A DNA stretch of 64,000 nucleotides, taken from NCBI GenBank assembly GCA_032629725.1, contig JAFEVB010000029.1, forward strand, positions 868,001 to 932,000, in the 5' to 3' direction. Made by a program: the position numbers and the translations under genes. How positions within the stretch are numbered: position 1 is the stretch's first letter; every line of letters begins with the position of its first letter. The notes beneath the pieces are model-generated. The model was given only the letters and a program-made list of their open reading frames with translations. It ran no database searches and was not told the DNA's origin. This DNA is from Gremmenia infestans (taxonomy: Eukaryota > Ascomycota > Leotiomycetes > Helotiales > Hamatocanthoscyphaceae). This document shows, one piece after another, positions 44,301 to 56,397 of the stretch.

Positions 44301-46824
44301 AGAACCCCAAGCTGAGGTTTGCTCGAGTCGCCATCACGGATAATGACCAGACAGGCCTGGACGGTCCAACGGCGGTGCTTACGGTCTTGAACCATGCGAT
44401 CCAATCGCCTTTGGATGATATGGAGCCCGAGTATGAGGAAAGGGACGGCATGCTCTGTATCAACCGAGTTATCCAATCACAGCGCATGAACAGACTTATC
44501 GGGGCCAACATTGCTTCCTATCAGGAACGAACACTGCAGTTGAGTCATGAGCTCCCAATTAGAGCTACCATGAAAAATAGTGGCATGATAAACAGTATTA
44601 CCTACGAGGAAGTGACGGAGTTGGACGACCTTCCTGAGCCCGATGAAATTCTCGTCCAAGTTCGGGCTGTGGGTCTGACTTCTAGAGATTATCAGATTGC
44701 GTCGGGACAGCTGAATGAGGAGAGCATATTTACTGAGTGCTCCGGACTCATTGTGAAGGCCGGATCAGACAGTGGATTTTCTCCAGGTGATAAGGTTTTG
44801 GTTAGCTGCTCCGGTGTCTGCACCACATCTCTGAGATGCAAAGCCTCGTCCGCGGCGCGTTTCCCGGACTCCATGTCTTTCATCGAAGCTGCAGCTCTAC
44901 CAACATCGACGCTGCTATCGTTTCAAGCTCTGGTCAACGCCGCAAGTCTCGCCAGAGATGAAGTCGTGTTGATCCATCATGCGGCTGGTGCGATAGGTCA
45001 GGCAGCGATACAGATTTCCCAGAAAATCGGTGCCAAAATCATTGTTACTACAGGTTCCGAGGAGAAGGCAGAGCTGTTGCAGTCGACTTATGGCCTTTCC
45101 AGGGACAGCATTTTGTCGAATAAGGATCCGCACCTGTCACAATCAATTCTGCAAGCCACTGCGAACCATGGTGTGGATGTTGTGCTGAGCTTTGATCTTG
45201 GTGATGATCTCGACGTATCTTTGGAAGCTCTGGCTCCATTCGGCCGTTTGGTTAACTTGGGTATTGGAAATAATGCAGTATCAGCCAAAGTAATCCAACA
45301 GGTATTGCCAAAATGCATTACCTACACCTCTTTGAATCTTGCCGAAATGCAACGCCTGCGTCCTCAGTTGATCGGGAAGCTGTTCAAGCAGACGTCTTCA
45401 TTGATTCATAGCGGTGATATCAGACCAGCAATGCCACTGAATGTTTTCCAAGCCTGTGATCTTGTCAAAGGCTTGCAATCCTTTCATACTGGTCGGAGCG
45501 TGGGTAAAGTAGTGATTGATTTTGATCCTGGGCTTTCAGTTACCGTAAGCTTTCCCCGAAATTCTTTGCATTCTTAACTTCCGAGGCTAATTTAGATACG
45601 AAAGGCGCTCGTTACGAACAAACCATCATACTATTTTGACCCCGAGGCAACATATCTGATTGCGGGTGGGTTCGGTGGCTTGGGACGTAGTGTTTCGCGC
45701 TGGATGGTGGACCGTGGAGCAAGAAATTTGATTATTCTTGCTCGCTCGGGTACTCGAACAGAGTCAGCCAAGGAGCTCGTCGGTGAGTTAGAGGCATTGG
45801 GCGCTCGTGTCGAAGCACCAGCTTGCGATATCATTCAAGCCGCAAGCCTAAAAGGGGTCCTCGAGCAATGCGCCAAGACTTTACCACCAATACGGGGCTG
45901 TCTTCAATGCACGATGGTTCTAAGGGTAAGAGATGTTTGTCCTGGATGTTAGTACACTTCGACTGACCAAGATCCCAGGATGCAATATTCGACAACATGA
46001 CACATGACGACTTTACCACTGGAACACAACCAAAGGTTCACGGATCCTGGAATCTCCATACACTACTCCCAAAAGGCCTGGATTTCTTTGTCTCTCTCTC
46101 CTCCATCGGCGGCATTCTAGGCGCTACATCTCAAGCCAATTACTGCGCCGGAAATACCTACATCGACGCCCTAGCGCGCTACCGCACCAGCATCGGCGAG
46201 AAAGCCGTCTCAATCGACCTCGGCATGATGGTCTCGGAAGGCGTCGTCGCCGAGACGGAAGGCATGCTTGATTCGCTGCGACGCCTGGGCTATTTCATGG
46301 ATATCAGACAGGCCGAATTCCTCGCTCTGCTAGATCACTACTGCAACCCTGCGCTACCACTGCTCCCACCAAGCGAATCGCAGATTATCGTTGGTATCGA
46401 GCACCCGGCTTCCATGGAAGCCAAGGGTCTAGAAGTCCCGCACTGGATGATGAGACCGCTATTCAGACACTTCCAACTTATCAACAAAGATACTGCCGGG
46501 CCATCGAATAAGCAGAAACAGAGCGCAGCGGATTCCGAGACTGTGCTCAGACAGAGCGCGTCGGCGGAGATAGCAGTCGAGCATGCTACCGGATGGATCG
46601 TCTCGAAGCTATCGCAGATTCTGGGAATCAAGGCCGACGAGATAGAGGTCCAGAAGCCGGTGCATGTCAACGGGATCAATTCGCTGATCGCGGTGGAGCT
46701 GCGGAACTGGTTCGATAAGAAACTCGGTGCGGACGTGACGGTTTTTGAGATTTTGGGGAATATGAGTATTGTGGACTTGAGCAAGTATACTGTGGATAAG
46801 AGTCGGTTTAGAGATGAGAAATAG
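38313..46824 (+). CDS. Highly reducing type I polyketide synthase (KS-AT-DH-CMeT-psiKR-ER-KR-ACP)
   Basis: Twelve exons (38313-38603, 38687-38831, 38880-39148, 39197-39528, 39636-39897, 39953-40003, 40050-40701, 40753-40906, 40954-41956, 42008-45544, 45596-45925, 45979-46824) close in phase to 2623 aa, normal for an HR-PKS. The KS is at about 41-480, with Cys214 in DSACSSS, His in FEAHGTGT and His in SNIGHLEGG. The AT has nucleophile Ser712 (GHSSG). The DH has His1052 and Asp1243 (HPSVLDGL), but the Gly of HxxxGxxxxP is Asn. The CMeT has an altered SAM loop (LELGGSGGN, 1516-1524) and VLQMN near 1599. The ER has an HHAAGAIGQAA NADPH loop. The KR has GGFGGLG, Ser near 2384 and Tyr2397. The ACP has Ser2577 in GINSL. 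It has no thioesterase, reductase or condensation domain. It builds a reduced, possibly methylated chain in the cytosol; the product is unknown. Confidence 0.95.
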
Positions 46825-49399
46825 GAGCTTACCTCGGGACGCTGAGATGCGCCTGTTAGCTTATAGACTGTTTGTTTTCGAGTCGTCAAAGACGTCGGTA
46901 GTAACGATATATTAGAAATACTATTTGAGTTAAGCACGAAACTCCGACCGCCTCGCTTGATCTACCCAGTCTATTCAATACGCAAATCATATAGGAGACC
47001 GACACTTGGGTCTACTCAGTCCACATGCACCCCCGTACGCTGAAGTATAATCCGAAAAAAATCGCCCGCGTAATGCTATACCTATCACGTCTTGAAAGCT
47101 CTGATAGTTGAAGGGTATTGGTGCGCCAATTTGCAGCCTGATTACCGTAACGGCAGATGGACTACCAGGAGGAGGCGTAGTTGGAATTACTGGGAATTTA
47201 TAGGTCCTGATTTCATGACTAAGCATGACTAAGCGAAGAGCCCTGCAGCCCGCAAACTGCCCTGCGATAGCATCATCTTCTATCATCAATGCAACAACCA
47301 TAGAACCAGAATCAAGTCTTAGCAAGCTACTAGCTAGTAACAAGTTAAACCCACTGTGATACTAACAGCAATTGTAATAGCAGCTGTTGCTGAAACTTTA
47401 GCGCTTGGGCATGATCTGGATATCGAATTTGCTTGCTTAAAGTTAAGAGAGGAATTGTCAGAGGACGAGTACAGATGAAAATATTGTATTCTAATAATAA
47501 GATATACGCAATAAAGGAACGCTGTTCCGAGGGAACAGCTACTTATGTAATTCTTTACGAAACACGGGCGCTCTAAACCTAGTAGGCTATACTCTGGTTC
47601 AGATAATACTATGACAGGAATTATGAGAGAGGAGGTGGGAACTAGAAGTAGTACCTCCACCCCCAGGAGCTACTTATCTCGCGCAGAGGTAATATAGTAA
47701 TGGCTGCTCTATTGATAGAGGGATTGGCGGGATGGAAGTAGGTAGTAAGGGAGTGCGGAAAAAGACGCTAAAAAGGTCTGAATAGCTTCACTTTTGACTA
47801 GAAAATTGGCGGGCAAAAAGCTACTGACTGATTAGTTGGTTTATTCACGAATTGACTAATACGCTGGTGCATTGGCCAATCACAAAATCGGTGACTGCAT
47901 CGGAATAGAACTTATTTGAGAAGATTAAGTATTTTGTATACGCTAGGGCCAAGCACCTAAACAAGAAACTTTATGATTATACTTGCATGTAGAGATCGAA
48001 TGACGTACGATAGCCCTCCTTCATCATTGGAAAACAAAACCATCACATGAATCTATAGAAAATAAGCTTCAGAGGTACGACCCGACACCAGATAGATAGA
48101 AACACTGTTGAGACTGGAGAGAAACTCCGACTAAACTTTCAATCGAACCGGGAAACCCTTGTTCGGTTGTCTCAATAGACTGGTCAAGCCTGCATCTCGA
48201 CCTCAACTCTCCGGGACCTGCGGAAGGACAGATAAAGAACCCTTAGAGATGTGGTGTGACAGACACGGCTTGAAGCCGAGCGTGCCGAGAAACTGGGTAG
48301 GTATGAGACAAAGGGAAAGAAGGAACAATAATGGTTTAGAGATACATATACTATAAGAAATGCGCAATTCTCGGATTCTATCCTCGATGAAAGTCCGTCC
48401 CCAAAACTGCAGCCGTCATCATCGTCCCTAGTTCCAAGTACCGTGACCATATGTATCCATATTCAAACAAAGCAAAAGCTGCGAGCGAGTAGAGTGGCAA
48501 GAAAAACAAAAGGACATTTATGATTGGTGGGTGGACTCCTATAAGACTTCATCCGTCGTCATTGATCAATGCAAGTATAAATAAATGGCAATGCGATGAG
48601 ACAGCCGAGGCCAGGTGGTTCAAACAAAGCAAAGCATTGCACTCATTCAGCAACGTGGGCTGATTGATGACTTGCCTCCTATTTGCATGCGTACAGTACT
48701 TTACCGTAAAAATGATTTGATTTGGTTTGTTTATGAGAGAGCCTGTATCGTGATGGTGAGAAGGAAGGCTGTGCAAGAATTGAGAGAGAGTTTGTCTGAG
48801 GGGGGTGGTGGAAGGAAAGAAAGTTTATTGCGGGCTGTTAATAAGCAGCCACATAGGTATGATACTGTAGTGTAGTATGCACTAGGCATGATTCCACACG
48901 CGCCAGCACTTGAAATACTGTAATGGCCAGGGAGGCGTTACCCAAATTAGAAATTGTGGTGTGCTGTATGTATGTATTGTAAACTTACTGCTTGAAGCAC
49001 ATCTTGACATGCTGAAGAATCAAAAGGGCAGAGGGAAGTAGAAAGTACATACCGGTACTTACTCGTACCGTACTGTACTTGTACCGTGTATAAAGGGACG
49101 CCCGGCATACCGATAGCCGCTTATTAATAGACTTCCATCGGTGTCCTGCCTGCCCAGACCAGTGCCCTGTCCCGTTTCACGCCCCAGCTCCACCCCACCC
49201 CACCCCACCCCACCCCATTCCACTCCACTCCGAGACTCCAGTCCAACCCCATCCAGCTACTCTTTCTTCTTCTCTTACCGTATCACTATCGCCTCCGGGT
49301 AGAACATGTGAGCAACATCAATCAACTGTCCGTCTCTTCCTTTATCTTCTATCCGCCCCCCCCCCTTCCCCTCCTCCGCATCTTTCCTCCGCCATAGAC
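46825..49399. other. Intergenic, right border of the PKS cluster; microsatellite near 49.2 kb
   Basis: In this 2.6 kb I recognise no gene. Frames at 46987-47343 and 47334-47660 on the minus strand overlap each other and have no family signal. A GTAC-rich block at 49045-49088 lies in the promoter of the RING protein. A CCCCA repeat follows at 49189-49217, and then a long pyrimidine-rich leader (49262-49395). Confidence 0.45.
49189..49230. repeat. (CCCCA)n microsatellite
   Basis: About five to six units of CCCCA, decaying into ATTCC/ACTCC words, lie about 170 bp upstream of the RING-protein start. Confidence 0.85.
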
Positions 49400-51129
49400 A
49401 TGACGACGTCGACCGTTGCCATACGCATGGCCTGCTTCCGCTTCCCATGGCTCCTCATCCTACCCGGCCTGGCTTACGCGCAGAGTGTACAGCCCTCTAA
49501 TACAACCGTCGCGGCCTCGCAGATGAACCAGTTACGTTTGACTGGAGATCCTGTCTTCCAAGCCAAACCACTATACGATCTTCTCCCTCTTACTGCGGAG
49601 ACCGGCAAGGGACTCAGCAATCCAAATTCCGTAGCCGTTAGTACTATCCCACCCTCCACGCCACCCCTCCGGATGTCCCGCTATCCGGCTTGCACATGAG
49701 GTTATTTGCATTCTTTAGAATGATTGCTGACAACCGGCCATTAACTAGGCAGTATCAGTTACAGGCACTTTGAAACATATCGATCCGCAGAACCTTGCAA
49801 ACTTGACGACCGGTGATGTTGGATATATAAGTTGTGATTCAGACGGCTCCAACATCGACCCTGCAAGCGTATTTCAGAAAGCTGAAACGAGCAAACCGCA
49901 AGCCATTGTCCTCTACACTCTGGACTCGGTTTATTGTAATTTGACTGGGCCATACACATTCACCACCATCTACTCTACAACCTCGGCCAAAGACGCCCAA
50001 GACATTCTCGATTCCATTGCACTCTATCCATCATCAACAGACATACAACCGACCGCCATGATTGCAACAAACACCACTGCAAGTGCGACAGCGAGCGCGA
50101 CCAATGACCCTACCGGAAATCCAGCTCCGACTACTGCCGTAGCTATGAGTATCCTCTACAGTATTACCGGCATCATTACCCTTCTCTTCTTAATCATTAT
50201 CGCTACCGGCGCTGTACGAGCACACCGACACCCCGAGAGATATGGACCTCGAAATATAGCAGGAAGGCCAAGACAAAGTCGTGCAAAGGGATTGGCGAGA
50301 GCTATGTTGGAGACACTGCCGATTGTCAAGTTTGGAGATCCAGAGCCCGTTAAGCCCGGGAGCGGAGATGTTGAACTTGAAGATGGAACGGCTAGTCATA
50401 CGGCACATACGGATACCACAGCAGAGGGTGTTGCGGATGGCAGGAGAAAGTCAATTGGGACAGAAACGTCACCAGAGACGTCAGTAGTGTCAGGCATGGG
50501 AGCAGCGCAAGAGGGGTCTACGAAGGAAGGCACGGAAGCAGCAGCTACAACACCACCAAAGGAAGGCGAGCTTGGCTGCTCGATCTGTACAGAGGATTTC
50601 ACGACTGGTGAGGATGTCCGAGTCTTACCTTGCGCACATAAATACCACCCCGCTTGTATCGATCCCTGGCTATTGAACGTGTCTGGAACCTGTCCATTAT
50701 GGTAAGCATCTCATGCCCTTATCTTCTTATATATATCTAACTATCCATCACAGCCGTCGCGATCTCCGCGGAGATGCTGAAGAACCCAATTCATCCGAGG
50801 AAGTAGCCCGTGCATCCACCGACCTCCCACCACCTCTCAACCTCGAAGGCACACTGGAAGCCTCACACCATCACGAAGCAGGCGAGTCCTCCGAAGACGG
50901 CAACCACCAACGTCACCGCATATCCCGCTTCCTCGATCTCAACAGACTCCGTCATGCAGCACCACACGAGCGCATTGCCGCGCTACGGCAGTTGAGGGAA
51001 GAGTCGCGGACACAGGAGCAGGTTGAACAGGCTGAGGTGGAGGACCAACAGAGCAGGAGAACGAGAGTCACTGGACGCTTGAGGGATACATTCCGTATTC
51101 GAACCAGGACGCAGAATCCTGCGCCATGA
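49400..51129 (+). CDS. PA-TM-RING-type membrane E3 ubiquitin ligase
   Basis: Three exons (49400-49636, 49749-50701, 50754-51129) give 521 aa in phase. A signal peptide (MACFRFPWLLILPGLAYA, cut near 27) begins the protein. The lumenal region has several N-glycosylation sequons and a protease-associated-like pattern (GDVGYISCDSDG, KPQAIVLYT). One transmembrane helix follows at about 213-233 (MSILYSITGIITLLFLIII). The cytosolic part holds a RING-H2 finger (356-398; CSIC, PCAHKYHPAC, CPLC split by the last intron). After it comes a charged tail with FLDLNRLRHAAPHERIAALRQLREE. RING-H2 proteins of this layout are endosomal or Golgi membrane ubiquitin ligases. Ligase activity is inferred from the intact finger. 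No partner is known. Confidence 0.88.
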
Positions 51130-51630
51130 TTGTTGATGGGGGCTGGTAACCCTACGAAATGCAGCGATATGATGAAAACTTGATGATACCTTTTATGAAC
51201 GGGCGAGGGCAGGTCAGTATTTGCATAAGACGGCGTTATGTTAGGAAATTAGTGGTACGATGCGATGCTTTTGAGCGGAGTTGAGCGGAGTCTTGGTAAT
51301 CAACGGATCTGGATCAAGGTCAAAAGGGCACAGAGGAGAGGAGAGAGGAGAGGAAAGCAGAGAGAACGGAGAAAGGAGTAAATGAATGAATGGTATAATG
51401 TATTATATATACTTACTGACTGGTCACTCACGATTGGAATGGGACGGAATAGGGAGCGAAGGATGCTGCACTGCGTTGCATATGGCGAAAGCAGATTTGC
51501 CAAGCGAGCGAGCGAGAAAACAATACATAGATGCATTCATTCATTACCTTTGTACATACTTTCATTCTAGCTCTATCAATAGCTCACAGCGTTATTTTTC
51601 AGATATATCCTTCTTCCTTATTATTTTTTG

Positions 51631-51666
51631 TCACTCACTCACTCACTCACTCACTCATTTACTCAC
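51631..51666. repeat. (TCAC)n microsatellite
   Basis: Seven or so TCAC units in a row are followed by ATTTACTCAC. Confidence 0.85.
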
Positions 51667-52194
51667 ATTACTCTGTCGAGTCCTATTCACCTCTTCTCAC
51701 ACCCCCGGCCCTTGTTAGGTATCCATCCCCCTCCACATCACATCACATCCTATCCCGTTAAGATCTTCCAAGTACATAAAACAAAACAAAATAAGTTCCC
51801 TGGGGTTCTTTGTATTTCTACGATATGTTGTTGCAGAGAGAGAGAGAGAGAGATTGCCTGTCCGCTTAATTGATAGTGAGAGGCTAGAAGAAAGGAAAGG
51901 GGAGGGGTTTGTAGTGATAGCTAGCTATAAGCGAATTCGATTTTCATGGGAGTGGGTAGGTAATTATGCACGAGTAAGGAAGGCAAAGAAAGGTTCGTTC
52001 TAAGGTAGTCAAAGGTTCGCTAGGTATATATAAGTTGTAGGTAGTTCAGGCGTACTGTACAGGACAGGTGAATATCAAATAAGCGAGGGTTATCTTTCGG
52101 GGACAATCAATGAATGGCTTACAGGGATAATGGAGAGAGAACCTGGATATTAATGGGTTGATAGGATAGGTAGTTTGAGAATGTTTTGGGTTTT

Positions 52195-52230
52195 GTGGGT
52201 GGGTGGGTGGATGGATGGATGGATGGATGG
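52195..52230. repeat. (GGGT)n/(GGAT)n compound microsatellite
   Basis: Three GGGT units run into five GGAT units, with no interruption. Confidence 0.85.
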
Positions 52231-52327
52231 GCTTTGGCGAGATGTTGGCTTAGCTGGGGTGGGCTTATTGATATAGTTGTGCGTTTGTGTGGTGATTTGG
52301 TACTGCGAAGTGTAAGGGGGGGTATGG

Positions 52328-52366
52328 AGGTGAGTGAGGTGAGTGAGGTGGGTGAGGTGGGTGATG
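52328..52366. repeat. GGTGAGTGA-type minisatellite
   Basis: There are four near-identical copies of a 9-10-base unit (GGTGAGTGA, GGTGGGTGA). Confidence 0.8.
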
Positions 52367-52486
52367 AAATTGGATGTGGGATGTTGGGGTATAAAAGTGA
52401 TAGTTGATTGAAATGTATATGGGTTTACTCAGTAGATGACTTTGCAATTCCACCAAGTCGCTCGGTTCATAAGTCGCGCATTTCAT

Positions 52487-53761
52487 CTAGGACTTTCCGT
52501 TAAGTGGACTCTTCTCATCGTAAACATCACTCTCAATCTCCTTTGGATAGACCACCCCACCCTGCCTCCTCACCTCATCCATGACTTCCATAATCACCAA
52601 ACTCTCGTCCCAAGTCAAAGTCTCACTCTGCACCTTTCCATCCCGCAAGCATCTCGCAACTTCATCCGCCTCCCAAAACATCCCATGTCCCCATCCCTTC
52701 TCCCCATCCTTCCCCTCTCTCTCCGGATCTTTGGGTATCGGACAATACACCTCCTCAATCTCCCCACTTTCGTCCCCGTGCTTCACAACCTTATACATAA
52801 CCGGTCTGAACAAAGGTCCATACACCTGAATCTCCCCTTTCGTCCCCTGAATCCTACAGCTCGGCCCCGTCCCCAACGCCCCCTCCCCATGCGGTTGCGT
52901 CGCGACCCTTAAGCCCGTTGTCGCGACCCCCACTGCGCGATTCCCCTCCCAGCTAAGCAGCATACTTGTCATCTCATCCGCACCCGTCCTATACCTCTGC
53001 ACCGCTGCCTGCACCCTTGGTTTCTCCTTCTTCTCCGCACATAGATACAGGATCTGGAACTGCCACGTCAGACTATATATCCCGAGATCCAATAACGCGC
53101 CCCCAGCAAGATCTAAATTAAGCAACCGGTTCTCATCGGGAAATGAAAGTTCTGTGCTATTGTCATCATCACTAGCGGAGTTGACACTGAGATCGGAAAA
53201 CACGCGCTCCACTTTCCCAATGCTGCCATCCTGCACCATCTCCCGGATCTTAATACTCAGCGGGAAATAACGCGTCCACACAGCTTCCATGAGAAACACG
53301 CCCTTTTCCTTTGCTTTCGCGACCAGTTTCCTTGCTTGCGCGGCGTTGACCGTGAAGGATTTTTCGCAGAGCACGTTTTTGCCGGCTTCAAGACAGAGCA
53401 TTGCGTTTTGGAAATGGTGCGAGTGCGGGGTGGCGATGTAGATGATGTCGAGATCTGGGTCGTGGGCCAGCTCGTGGTAGGAGCCGTACGCTTTTGCGGT
53501 AGAGGGAGCCCGGACGCTGGTCAGGAAGGCCTGGGCGCGGGAGGAGGAGGAGGAGGATGCGGCTGCGGAGACGATGTGCTGGACATCTGTTACGGAGCGG
53601 GTGGCGGGGTTGGTGAGGAGGTCTTTTGTGAAAGCTGGGTGAGGGTGGGAAGTTAGTTATGTTATTGCTTGAGGGGAGGAGGCACGGAAGGGGGACAGAC
53701 TGGTTGCGATTCCTCCTGTTGCGAGGATACCCCACCGCACAGAGTATGGTTTTGCTGCCAT
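52487..53761 (-). CDS. Gfo/Idh/MocA oxidoreductase (dihydrodiol/D-xylose 1-dehydrogenase type)
   Basis: Two exons (53701-53761, 52487-53634) give 402 aa in phase. The N-terminal Rossmann start, RWGILATGGIATTF, is split by the 66-nt intron. DIIYIATPHSHHFQNAMLCLEAGKNVLCEK has the EKP-like motif as EKS, with the catalytic Lys kept. MEAVWTRYFPL and GGALLDLGIYSL are the hallmarks of the dimeric dihydrodiol dehydrogenase / NADP-D-xylose dehydrogenase branch. These cytosolic enzymes oxidise sugars or trans-dihydrodiols with NADP. The exact substrate is not readable. A Ser-rich insertion (AAASSSSSSRAQ) near residue 45 is longer than I expect and may be local expansion. The gene is convergent with the RING gene. 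Confidence 0.85.
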
Positions 53762-54812
53762 ATTGAAAGATTTCTCTTCAATTGATAGCTGGGAGTTTCA
53801 GATTGCTTTGCTTACTTGAGCTGAGGGATGTGGTACCTAGTAGCAATATATGTAAAGGAAAGGAAGGTGGGGTACATATATGCATGGTGGGGTAAAAGCG
53901 GCTAAACTGATGTGACGTTGACTTGAGGATCCTCCCTCACTCAATTCCTATTTTAACCAACCAAAGTAACCATGAAAGTGGTGCAAATACAGCAAAAGTA
54001 TTTTCTATCTGTCTATTTAGTAAAAAAACTTTTGCTCTATTTCGATATCACCCCAAATGTAATGAGTATCCTTATAGAGCGTAGTACCCCACGTTTTACC
54101 CCTCCATGAATACAGTACCTAAGGTATGCATACAAGAACAAATATCCTATCTGAGCTACGCCGTACAAGTTTACACCAAGCGCAATATCCCGAATCCTAA
54201 ATCTCTTATAATAAGCCCCTCAGACAGTTCAAAGCCCCTCCTTCTTCTCCAACCTATACCAATCAAACACAAAGATTCTAAGAACAAATAAACCACGCTA
54301 GAACAGAATCTAGATATAGATAAGAGTGGTCTGCCTGTCTGCTACTTATATGTGGGTTTACTGATCTGGTGGCATGGAATTGGAATGGGAAGTTTTCAAG
54401 CTGTGCTTGTGCTTGTGCTTGGAGAGGAAGGCGAGGTATGGGAGTGTAGGAGGTGCTGTTGGGGTTTGGAGTGGTGTGGAAGAGTGAGGGTCTACAACTG
54501 GAATGACTTAGTAACTTGAATACCAAATTAAGTTACGCGGTACCGGGAATCTAGTATTATAGAGAGTAGTATATTAACGCGATATCAATGCGATCTCGTA
54601 CGCCAAGTCGAGCAAATCTCCAGCTCTGGTATCATCCCATCCCATCCCAAACTCCAAACAACCCGCATCAAAGCAAAACCAACAACCCTCCTTTCCTAAG
54701 CACCTAGAATCCGCCAAATTATAAATTCACACAGGAGATACATTCATCCATCTATCTACGCCTCACAAATAAGCGACGGAAGAAGAAGTGCGATGCAATT
54801 GCCACCGCAGCA
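53762..54812. other. Intergenic, no gene recognised
   Basis: This is the promoter of the oxidoreductase gene and the 3' flank of the USP gene. A short GTGCTTGTGCTTGTGCTTGG repeat occurs at 54402-54421. Small frames here show no family signal. Confidence 0.45.
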
Positions 54813-56397
54813 TCAACTCCTAACACGCTGGAAAAAACAAAGCACAGGACCCCCATACTCATTCCCACTCATCGACGTCGCAAATCGCGCCGAGCTCGCA
54901 GACACGCTGCTGTCATTAAATAGCTTCCATTGCCCAGCCGAGTCAACGAGGGACGCTACATAGTGCCCGGTGTTCGCGCGTCCACTATGCTTGATCACGG
55001 ACTTCAGCTCGTATTTCTGAGACCCTGGTTCTGAGGACAAGGGCGAGAGGTCGAACAGTGTAGGTATGCCGCATGAGTAGTCGATTTTGCGGAAGTTCTT
55101 ATCGACGAGAGATAATTGCACGCATAAGATGTCGGCGGAGGAGGTGAAGGTGCGGGTTTTGGCGCGGTCACGGTGGTCTTGACACCCGTCGCATGTATAG
55201 GAGACTACTTCGCGAAAATACTTTTGTAGATATTCGGGAAGTGTGCCGTTTTTGATGCGGGGTGAGAGGGGAACGGTGAGTTTTGTTTCGGCGCCGTTGG
55301 TGAGGGATATGCGGCCACATTGGTTGCAGGGGATTCCTTGTTGCCAAAAGGATAGTAGTGTTGTCTCGATCAGGCGGAATATCCTGGCGCTGTTGTTAGA
55401 CATGTAGTGGAATATTGTGAGTAGATAACTTACGAAGAGGGAAGCTCGGCACGCATTCGCTTCAATAAGAACAGAAGCATTTCGTCTGGATCTGCTTGTC
55501 CACTGTGAGTCCATCCGTGCTGCTTCAGAAGGGTATGCATCATCCCGTATATTGAAGCTACCTTGCTAGCAGCGCCCTTCCAATATGCAAGGGCTAGCTG
55601 GCGCAACAAGCAGGTGAAGCAAGCTTCTTGATGATCAGAGACGCAGTGGGATGGGAGGGTATAATCCATCAGCCAGTTGACAAAGAGTGGTAAATGCAAC
55701 AAACACTGCATCAGTGAGCTGCGATAACAAAGTGCCCCAGTGAGATTGGGTAGGCCAAGCTGCGAGTTGAGTGGCATTCTGTTTGCGTCGCTCCTCAACT
55801 TGTCGGCCTGGGCAAAATTAGCAGGGTGTATAAACTGCTAAATCGAGGAACATATTTACATCGGTTCTTCTTTCCTGGATATTGCGCGCCCAATTAGCGA
55901 CCTTGGTAGCTCGATTGGTCACATCCTCTGTTGAATCGTCCAGTTTCACATGCTTTGCACGCCGAGAATAGAACGGTGGATCCTCTTCAGGGAGGGGACG
56001 CTTGGTTCCAGCGAGTGGTTTGCCGATGCCTTTAAAGAGCTCTGAAGAAATGTTACTTCATGTTCGATTTGAGTGACACAAAATGCAAACCTTCTTTCCC
56101 AGCGATTTTTTCCTTCCTTAAGCTAGCAGGACATTCATCATCCTCGGTAGAGCATTTGGAAGCCTCGAGGTCGGACTCAGGGGTCCATGGAACGAAAGAT
56201 GGGATAGTTGGGCGCGTTTTCGTGAGCTTCTGCCGCAATGGTAGGTGATTATCATGATGTGGTTTCTTGGCATAATTGAAAGCATTTCGTTGAGGTGGAG
56301 GTTGATGCTTGACCTGTCGCGTTGGATTCATGGACAGAGGAGAGGTTTGCTGGCGAGGGGAGAAGCCATTATGGTTCTTCGCTGAATGAAATCCCAT
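54813..56397 (-). CDS. Ubiquitin-specific protease (USP/UCH family C19)
   Basis: Four exons (56091-56397, 55860-56041, 55434-55807, 54813-55383) give 477 aa in phase. The N-terminal 160 residues are polar and probably disordered. The Cys box reads GLPNLTGALCYRSSLMQ, with the nucleophile Cys190. The fingers carry two CxxC pairs (CNQC at 307-310, CDGC at 352-355), fit for zinc. The His box is complete: YELKSVIKHSGRANTGHYVA with His428 and WKLFNDSSV with Asp445. These enzymes cleave ubiquitin from proteins. The GALCYRSS variant of the Cys box is the form seen in a fungal subgroup of small USPs. The C-terminus ends soon after the His box (FFQRVRS), so nothing is missing. The substrate is unknown. 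Confidence 0.85.

Larger units (their letters stand above)
51130..52486. other. Intergenic, rich in simple repeats
   Basis: No gene was found. Purine-rich GAGAGGAGA tract 51331-51378, (CACT)n 51631-51666, (AG)n 51835-51853, (GGGT)/(GGAT) 52195-52230 and GTGAG-type repeat 52328-52366 occur within 1.1 kb between convergent genes. Frames called here are translated repeat. Confidence 0.6.

Noticed and set aside
46987..47660. Overlapping minus-strand frames right of the PKS as an extra cluster gene
   Set aside because: They overlap in different registers with no domain, splice model or motif.
47600..49100. Scan for CRISPR, integron or prokaryotic operon structure
   Set aside because: No spaced direct repeats were seen, and the genome is eukaryotic with spliced genes.
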